From positions 1,736,001 to 1,800,000 of the forward strand of contig NZ_CP120468.1 of the NCBI RefSeq assembly GCF_029490015.1: DNA of 64,000 nt, written 5' to 3'. Source of the stretch: Halobaculum limi. GTDB lineage: Archaea > Halobacteriota > Halobacteria > Halobacteriales > Haloferacaceae. Positions 61,708 through 64,000 of the stretch are shown here, in pieces; within the stretch, counting starts at the first letter, position 1, and every line of letters begins with the position of its first letter. The notes below the pieces were generated by a model. That model did not search any database and was not told where the DNA came from. It saw only the letters and a list, made by a program, of their open reading frames with translations. A program made the position numbers and the translations under genes.

Positions 61708-63180
61708 ATGAGCACCGGGGTCACCGTCTCTTCGATGTCGACGTACGCGATTCTCGGGTGCGGGAGCGTCGGCCACGCGGTCGCCGACGAGTTGACCGAA
61801 GAGGAGAAAGACGTGTTGATCCTGGACAAAGACGAGTCCCGCGTGGAGGCGCTTCGCGACCAAGACCTCAACGCGAAGATTCAGGACATCGCAGACGACG
61901 ACGTCGTCGAGGCGGTGGCCGACCGCGACGTAATCCTCATACTCTCGTCGGACGTGGACGCGAACAAGGCGGCCGTCCGCGCCATCCGCGACCGCGGGAG
62001 CGACCAGTACATCGTCGTCCGCGCCTCCGACCCCGTCAGCGAGGACGAACTCGCGGATTTGGGTGCCGACGTCGTCATCAACCCCTCGACGGTCATCGCC
62101 GACTCCGCGCTTCGCTCGCTGGAGTCGGGCGAGTTGGAGTACAAGGCCCGCCAACTGGCGGACATCCTCCGCGACACGACGGGGAAACTCGCCATCCTCG
62201 CGCACGACAACCCCGACCCCGACTCCATCGCCGCGGCGGTCGCATTGCAGGCTATCGCCGCCGAGTTCGACGTTGAGGCGGACATCCTCTACGACGGCGA
62301 AGTCGGGCACCAAGAGAACCGCGCGTTCGTCAACACGCTGGGTATCGACCTGCACGCACGCGACGACGCCCAACCCCTCTCGCAGTACGGCGCACTGGCG
62401 CTCGTCGACTACGCCGACACCGGCGGCAACGACATCGATGCCGAGGTCGACGTGTACATCGACCACGACGAACCGGAGACGCCCATCGACGCCGTCTTCA
62501 CCGACATCCGCAAGAACGTCTCCGCCACCTCGACCATCCTCACGAAGTACCTCCAGGAGTTCGACCTCTCACCGGGCGAGACGGTTGCGACCGCTCTTTT
62601 GTACGGCATCCGTGCGGAGACGGTCGACTTCAAGCGCGACACCACCCCTGCGGACCTGACGGCAGCGGCGTACCTCCACCCGTTCGCCAACCACGACACC
62701 CTCGAGGACGTGGAGTCGCCGAGTATGAGCCCCGAGACGTTGGACGTCCTCGCGGAGGCCATCCAGAACCGCGAGGTCCACGGCAGTCACCTCATCTCCA
62801 ACGCCGGGTTCGTCCGTGACCGCGAAGCGCTGGCGCAGGCGGCCCAACAACTGCTCAATCTGGAGGGCATCACCACCTCCGCCGTCTTCGGCATCGCCGA
62901 CGACACCATCACGCTCGCCGCCCGCTCGAAGGACATCCGCATCAACATCGGGAACGTCCTCCGCGACGGCTTCTCGGACGTCGGCGAGGCGGTCGGCCAC
63001 TCCAAGCAGGGGAGCGCTGAGATTCCGCTGGGCCTGTTCACGGGCATCGAGACGACTGAATCCAACCGCGACACCCTGCTCGCACTCTCGGAGGAGGCCG
63101 TCAGGAAGAAACTGTTCGACGCGATGGGCGTCGAGAGTTCGCCCGGCGCGGGGTCGGGCGAGTCGGGCAACGGGTCGTAG
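61708..63180 (+). CDS. RCK_N (TrkA-N)-DHH-DHHA1 protein, predicted phosphoesterase
   Basis: 490 residues. Residues 10-140 are a Rossmann RCK_N domain (STYAILGCGSVGHAVADEL with the GxGxxG). Then DHH: LAILAHDNPDPDSIAAAVAL (DxDS), LVDYADTGGND and VYIDHDE (DHD). A DHHA1-type C-terminal domain follows (STAVFG through SDVGEAVGHSKQGSAEIPL). DHH enzymes cleave phosphodiesters with Mn2+. Standalone RCK_N-DHH proteins are archaeal, and c-di-AMP or pApA is a proposed substrate; see findings. Confidence 0.9.
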   Translation: MSTGVTVSSMSTYAILGCGSVGHAVADELTEEEKDVLILDKDESRVEALRDQDLNAKIQDIADDDVVEAVADRDVILILSSDVDANKAAVRAIRDRGSDQYIVVRASDPVSEDELADLGADVVINPSTVIADSALRSLESGELEYKARQLADILRDTTGKLAILAHDNPDPDSIAAAVALQAIAAEFDVEADILYDGEVGHQENRAFVNTLGIDLHARDDAQPLSQYGALALVDYADTGGNDIDAEVDVYIDHDEPETPIDAVFTDIRKNVSATSTILTKYLQEFDLSPGETVATALLYGIRAETVDFKRDTTPADLTAAAYLHPFANHDTLEDVESPSMSPETLDVLAEAIQNREVHGSHLISNAGFVRDREALAQAAQQLLNLEGITTSAVFGIADDTITLAARSKDIRINIGNVLRDGFSDVGEAVGHSKQGSAEIPLGLFTGIETTESNRDTLLALSEEAVRKKLFDAMGVESSPGAGSGESGNGS

Positions 63181-63224
63181 ACGGGCGTCAGGCAACGACG
63201 CCGACCATCGCTGACAGCCTGTTC

Positions 63225-63824
63225 TCAGGAGATATCCCGACTCGTGTCGACCGCGACGCGGTCGGTGAGTTTGAGTTTCAGTGGGCCGTCGAGTGCCGCG
63301 CCGCCGCGGGATTTCGTGACGTACAGTCGATTCTCGACCGCCATCGGCGTCGTCCGCACGTCGAGCAACCAGACGCCGTCGACGCGGTGGAGCGTTCTGG
63401 TCCGACCAGCCGTCGCCGTCGGCGGGGTCGGACAGAACAGATAGCCAGCACCGTTGGCGTCGTGGACTGCCCGCTTCGCGGCGTCGAGGACCGCTCGCTG
63501 GTCGGGCGTGTCGAGTTCTTCGATGCCAACCAACGGCGTGACGACGAGCGTACCGCCATCGGGGACACGCGAGAATATCTGATCCGGGCTTGCCGCGAGC
63601 GACTCGGGGTTGACCTCGACGACCGCCGTCCCCTCGGGATACGGTTCCTCGACCTCCGCTTTCGGTCGTGCGAGCGTGACGACGAGCGTCTCTGCGGTGG
63701 TCGCTGCCGCCTCCAGCAACAACTCTGCGCTCGATCCCACCGGTGCGACGAGCGCCGTCACTGACCCGACCGGAACGCCGCCGTCGAGTTCTCGGTCGAG
63801 CGCCTCGATCCCTGTCGAGTGCAC
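63225..63824 (-). CDS. RecA/KaiC-fold protein lacking the P-loop (paralogue)
   Basis: 199 residues, GTG start. It matches the 32844-33470 protein: STGIEALDRELDGGVPVGSV at the start and LTDRVAVDTSRDIS at the end. Walker A is replaced by APVGSSAE, again without GK[ST]. One base separates its start from the stop of the upstream PRC-barrel gene. Confidence 0.75.
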   Translation of the reverse strand: MHSTGIEALDRELDGGVPVGSVTALVAPVGSSAELLLEAAATTAETLVVTLARPKAEVEEPYPEGTAVVEVNPESLAASPDQIFSRVPDGGTLVVTPLVGIEELDTPDQRAVLDAAKRAVHDANGAGYLFCPTPPTATAGRTRTLHRVDGVWLLDVRTTPMAVENRLYVTKSRGGAALDGPLKLKLTDRVAVDTSRDIS

Positions 63825-63825
63825 T

Positions 63826-64000
63826 CTACGCGAGTGCTTCTTCGTCTTCCGTCTCGTCTTTCAGCCGTTCGATCGTATCGTTGACGAGGATGACGTCGCC
63901 GACGGCGCGAACCCAGCGGTAGGGCAACATCACGCCCTTCCCGGGGTCGACCCGGCCGGCGAACAGTTCGTCGCTAAGCTGTGATAGCGCGAGCCCCGTG
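63826..64000 (-). CDS. PRC-barrel domain protein, N-terminally truncated by the window
   Basis: 57 residues of the C-terminus are seen. GRVDPGKGVMLPYRWVRAVGDVILVNDTIERL is a PRC-barrel beta-sandwich strand pattern seen in haloarchaeal photosystem-reaction-centre-barrel proteins, followed by an acidic tail. The start is beyond the window. Coupled to the next gene (1-base gap). Confidence 0.75.
   Translation of the reverse strand, partial: TGLALSQLSDELFAGRVDPGKGVMLPYRWVRAVGDVILVNDTIERLKDETEDEEALA

Overview
The window is 64 kb of a high-GC, gene-dense haloarchaeal (class Halobacteria) chromosome. Evidence: strongly acidic proteins, twin-arginine signal peptides on almost every exported protein, TATA boxes about 25-30 bases before start codons with little or no leader, and archaeal genes (diphthamide synthase Dph2, archaeal methionine adenosyltransferase, fibrillarin/NOP5, archaeal CoaD, DacZ, HTH-10 and HalOD1 proteins, TFB-like protein). 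I cannot name the genus with confidence. There are no rRNA genes, CRISPR arrays or intact insertion sequences. Two tRNA genes are present, Leu(UAG) and Lys(CUU).

Layout. 1-8.4 kb: end of an aminotransferase, a class-V aminotransferase, a Tat-exported protein in a segment bounded by a 23-bp direct repeat, YchF, a Na+/Ca2+ antiporter-like protein, small conserved proteins, a DEDD exonuclease, an SRAP protein and a DUF389-type membrane protein. 8.4-11 kb: AT-rich non-coding DNA around a two-gene ribbon-helix-helix/tyrosine-recombinase operon; this is the most accessory-looking part. 11-13.2 kb: HpcH/HpaI aldolase and an exported ferritin-like protein. 13.4-20.7 kb: a complete oligopeptide-type ABC importer on the minus strand. 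20.8-23.6 kb: metallophosphoesterase, PfkB sugar kinase and a BtpA-family protein. 23.9-36 kb: DUF2249 pair, HisG-like protein, acidic coiled-coil protein, stress protein, MBL hydrolase, Dph2, PhzF, a second antiporter, a RecA-fold protein without a P-loop, a MinD-like ATPase, YlbF and a long FKBP. 36-44.5 kb: CYTH enzyme, SAM synthetase, thioredoxin, cysteine synthase, DUF255 protein, PurD and a hexapeptide acyltransferase. 44.5-48.8 kb: c-di-AMP synthase with a MscS channel, HTH-10 regulator, HalOD1 protein and GNAT enzyme. 49-58 kb: tRNA-Leu, mini-TFB protein, CoaD, GshA, the C/D snoRNP proteins, class-V aminotransferase, UspA, MFS carrier and thioesterase. 58-64 kb: CopB-type ATPase with a Met-rich SHOCT partner, tRNA-Lys with a nearby copy of its 3' end, an RCK-DHH protein, a second P-loop-less RecA-fold protein and a truncated PRC-barrel gene.

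How the parts relate. Three themes recur. (1) Envelope and osmotic control: DacZ makes c-di-AMP next to MscS, and an RCK_N-DHH protein that could degrade such a nucleotide lies 15 kb away. (2) Redox/thiol and metal handling: GshA, cysteine synthase, two thioredoxin-fold proteins and the CopB/SHOCT pair. (3) Translation and RNA modification: NOP5-fibrillarin, Dph2, SAM synthetase and tRNAs. Most of the window reads as core chromosome. Foreign or remodelled DNA is suggested at three places: the repeat-bounded insertion at 1.5-2.4 kb, the recombinase module at 8.5-10.9 kb, and the tRNA-Lys attachment-like repeat at 61.4-61.5 kb.
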